Shown: positions 4,227 through 5,712 of the stretch, piece by piece
How positions within the stretch are numbered: position 1 is the stretch's first letter
How the letters are laid out: each line of letters begins with the position of its first letter
From: Bacillota bacterium
Lineage (GTDB): Bacteria; Bacillota; Clostridia; Peptostreptococcales; Anaerovoracaceae
Reading direction: 5' to 3'
DNA length: 5,712 nt
Assembly: GCA_017431395.1 (NCBI GenBank)
Contig: JAFRLD010000181.1
Span: 1 to 5,712, forward strand
Made by a program: the position numbers and the translations under genes
The notes under the pieces: model-generated
Told to the model about the DNA's origin: nothing
The model's input: the letters and a program-made list of their open reading frames with translations, nothing else
Database searches by the model: none

Positions 4227-5712
4227 TTATTCCCCCTGTCCTTTTAACTGTTTCTGTATCTCGGCCTGCTCCTTCATGAGGGCCCGGATCTCATCCTCTG
4301 AGATCGTCCCATCATCCAGAGACAGCATCCATGTGATTTCCTGATCTCGCTGCTTCAGTCCCTCTCGGCGCACGAAACTGATGCATTGATCATAAATAAT
4401 TCGTTCTTTATCCTCCGGGATCACCAGTGCGTCGATCCCCTGATATATCTCGAAGATCTCAGGACCCATCATTTCCCGCAGTTTCCTAAGATCCGGCGGT
4501 CCGTTATCCGCTCCCGCGGCGACCTTGGCTTCCAGGATCATCTGATAAAGCGTTCCTCCTGCCTCGCTTCGAAAGACCGAAGACCGTATATCCTCCGGAA
4601 TCTCTGTATACCTGAGATCCATCAGCATCAGCTTCAGCAGGGTCCGTTCCGCGCTTGTGATCTCCGGCGCGTCCGGCATCTCTCTCTCATAGTGCCGCAC
4701 GGGCCTTACCGGCTCTTCCTGCCGCCCGGTCTCGTATTCCCTTCGGATCGCCTGCACGGAGATCCCGGTCTGCTCTGCGATCTTGTTGATGTACAGGTCT
4801 GCCTCCATGGGCTTCATCGCCTGCAATGCCTCGATCACATCGCGGAGGAAGTCCAGTTTTTGGGCCTCATCGGTCAGATCGTACCGGCTGCCGATCCGCG
4901 CGATCTTGAAATCCCCGAACGGGAGCGCGTCGTCCATTAGTTTCGCAAAGGCTGGTCTCCCATTCTTCTTCACGAAATCGTCCGGATCCTTGCCGTCGGT
5001 GATCCGCAGGACCTTCGGGCGCAGCCCTTCTGCATATAATATGTCGACCCCTCGCATAGCGGCATTCTGCCCTGCTTCATCCGCGTCATAGGAGAGGATC
5101 ACATTCTTCGTATACCGCCGGATCAGCCTGGCCTGATTCTCCGTAAGCGCTGTCCCCAGGGATGCGCACACATTGCGGATCCCCGCCTGGTAGAGGGAGA
5201 TCACATCCATATAGCCTTCGACGAGCACGATGCGGTCTTCCTTCGTGATCTCGGTTTTCGCCAGGTTCAGATTGTAGAGGTTGTTTTTTTTCTGAAACAC
5301 CTCGGACTCCTGGGAATTCAGGTATTTCGGATTCCCGTCCCCGAGGATCCTTCCTCCGAAGCCGATGACCTTGCCGCCCGCATTGATGATCGGGAAGATC
5401 ACCCGGTCCCGGAACTTGTCGTAATACCGGCCTTTTGACTGGGAGATCAGGCCCAGCTTCAGGAGCTTCTCCCGTGAGACTCCCAGGCCCTCCATATGTT
5501 CAAGAAGGCTGTGCCAGGAGCCGTCCGCATAGCCGATCCCGAAGCGGTTCATCGTCTCCTCCGAGATCCCGCGGTCCTTCATATAGGTATAGCCGGGATT
5601 GACCTGCTCCCGCATCTTTCGGTAATAGAATCTGGCAGCCTCCCGGTTGATCTCATAAAGCTCTTTCTTATGCTCGCTGCTGCCGAAAGCACCGGTCAGA
5701 TCGATGCCGTAC
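4227..5712 (-). CDS. dnaG: DNA primase DnaG (5' part outside the window)
   Basis: Primase makes the RNA primers for chromosome replication at the fork, with the DnaB-type helicase. The frame is open to the window edge: 494 codons are visible and roughly the first 90-100, including the zinc-binding domain, are missing. The visible start YGIDLTGAFGSSEHKK is the linker after the zinc domain, followed by ELYEINREAARFYYRKM, the usual opening of the polymerase core. FRDRVIFPI and VIGFGGRIL (about visible 100-123) and KYLNSQES (129-136) are core motifs. The TOPRIM fold carries EGYMD (165-169), YDADEAG (208-214) and DGKDPDD (239-245), the metal-binding acidic residues; Ala replaces the common Gly in DGD. 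From about 350 on lies the helicase-binding C-terminal domain. It leads rpoD by three bases. Confidence 0.97.
   Translation of the reverse strand, partial: YGIDLTGAFGSSEHKKELYEINREAARFYYRKMREQVNPGYTYMKDRGISEETMNRFGIGYADGSWHSLLEHMEGLGVSREKLLKLGLISQSKGRYYDKFRDRVIFPIINAGGKVIGFGGRILGDGNPKYLNSQESEVFQKKNNLYNLNLAKTEITKEDRIVLVEGYMDVISLYQAGIRNVCASLGTALTENQARLIRRYTKNVILSYDADEAGQNAAMRGVDILYAEGLRPKVLRITDGKDPDDFVKKNGRPAFAKLMDDALPFGDFKIARIGSRYDLTDEAQKLDFLRDVIEALQAMKPMEADLYINKIAEQTGISVQAIRREYETGRQEEPVRPVRHYEREMPDAPEITSAERTLLKLMLMDLRYTEIPEDIRSSVFRSEAGGTLYQMILEAKVAAGADNGPPDLRKLREMMGPEIFEIYQGIDALVIPEDKERIIYDQCISFVRREGLKQRDQEITWMLSLDDGTISEDEIRALMKEQAEIQKQLKGQGE

Noticed and set aside
3015..4247. A 410-codon open frame on the plus strand across the whole of rpoD
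   Set aside because: It is the antisense shadow of a conserved, G+C-rich gene. The translation shows no recognisable domain, and rpoD on the other strand has every sigma-70 region.

Overview
The window looks like chromosomal core DNA from a Clostridia-type Bacillota, possibly Lachnospiraceae-like. Three things point there. The order dnaG-rpoD-trmK-Nif3 is the arrangement familiar from Firmicutes. The RNase P RNA reads as the ancestral A-type architecture (clostridial), not the B-type of Bacilli. The mechanosensitive channel ends in a zinc ribbon, as I recall from clostridial homologues. The DNA is fairly G+C-rich for that group by eye. The placement is inference; there is no rRNA to anchor it.

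All firm genes are on the minus strand, so transcription runs from high to low coordinates. From 5712 to 1320 lies a tight gene string: dnaG (primase, cut by the window edge), rpoD (housekeeping sigma factor, 3 bases after dnaG), trmK (tRNA adenine-22 N1-methyltransferase, 32 bases on) and a Nif3/YqfO-family dinuclear-metal protein that overlaps trmK by 14 bases. This is the macromolecular-synthesis operon, joining replication priming, transcription initiation and tRNA modification.

Next comes rnpB, the RNase P RNA (about 912-1278), with its own probable promoter squeezed between the Nif3 stop and the RNA. Then come mscL (403-822) with its own promoter, and tRNA-Gly(CCC) (223-296) with a near-consensus promoter just past the mscL stop, a leader hairpin and a good downstream terminator.

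The left 220 bases hold no credible protein gene. They contain an unusual cluster of tRNA-end sequence: an exact 20-bp copy of the tRNA-Gly 3' end in direct orientation, and an inverted tRNA-like T-arm/CCA end on the plus strand. Two strong hairpins lie between these. The cluster could be a decayed tRNA array, the scar of a tRNA-targeted integration, or a structured RNA. The sequence alone does not decide. It is the only part of the window that is not routine; I see no defence system, CRISPR array or intact mobile element.
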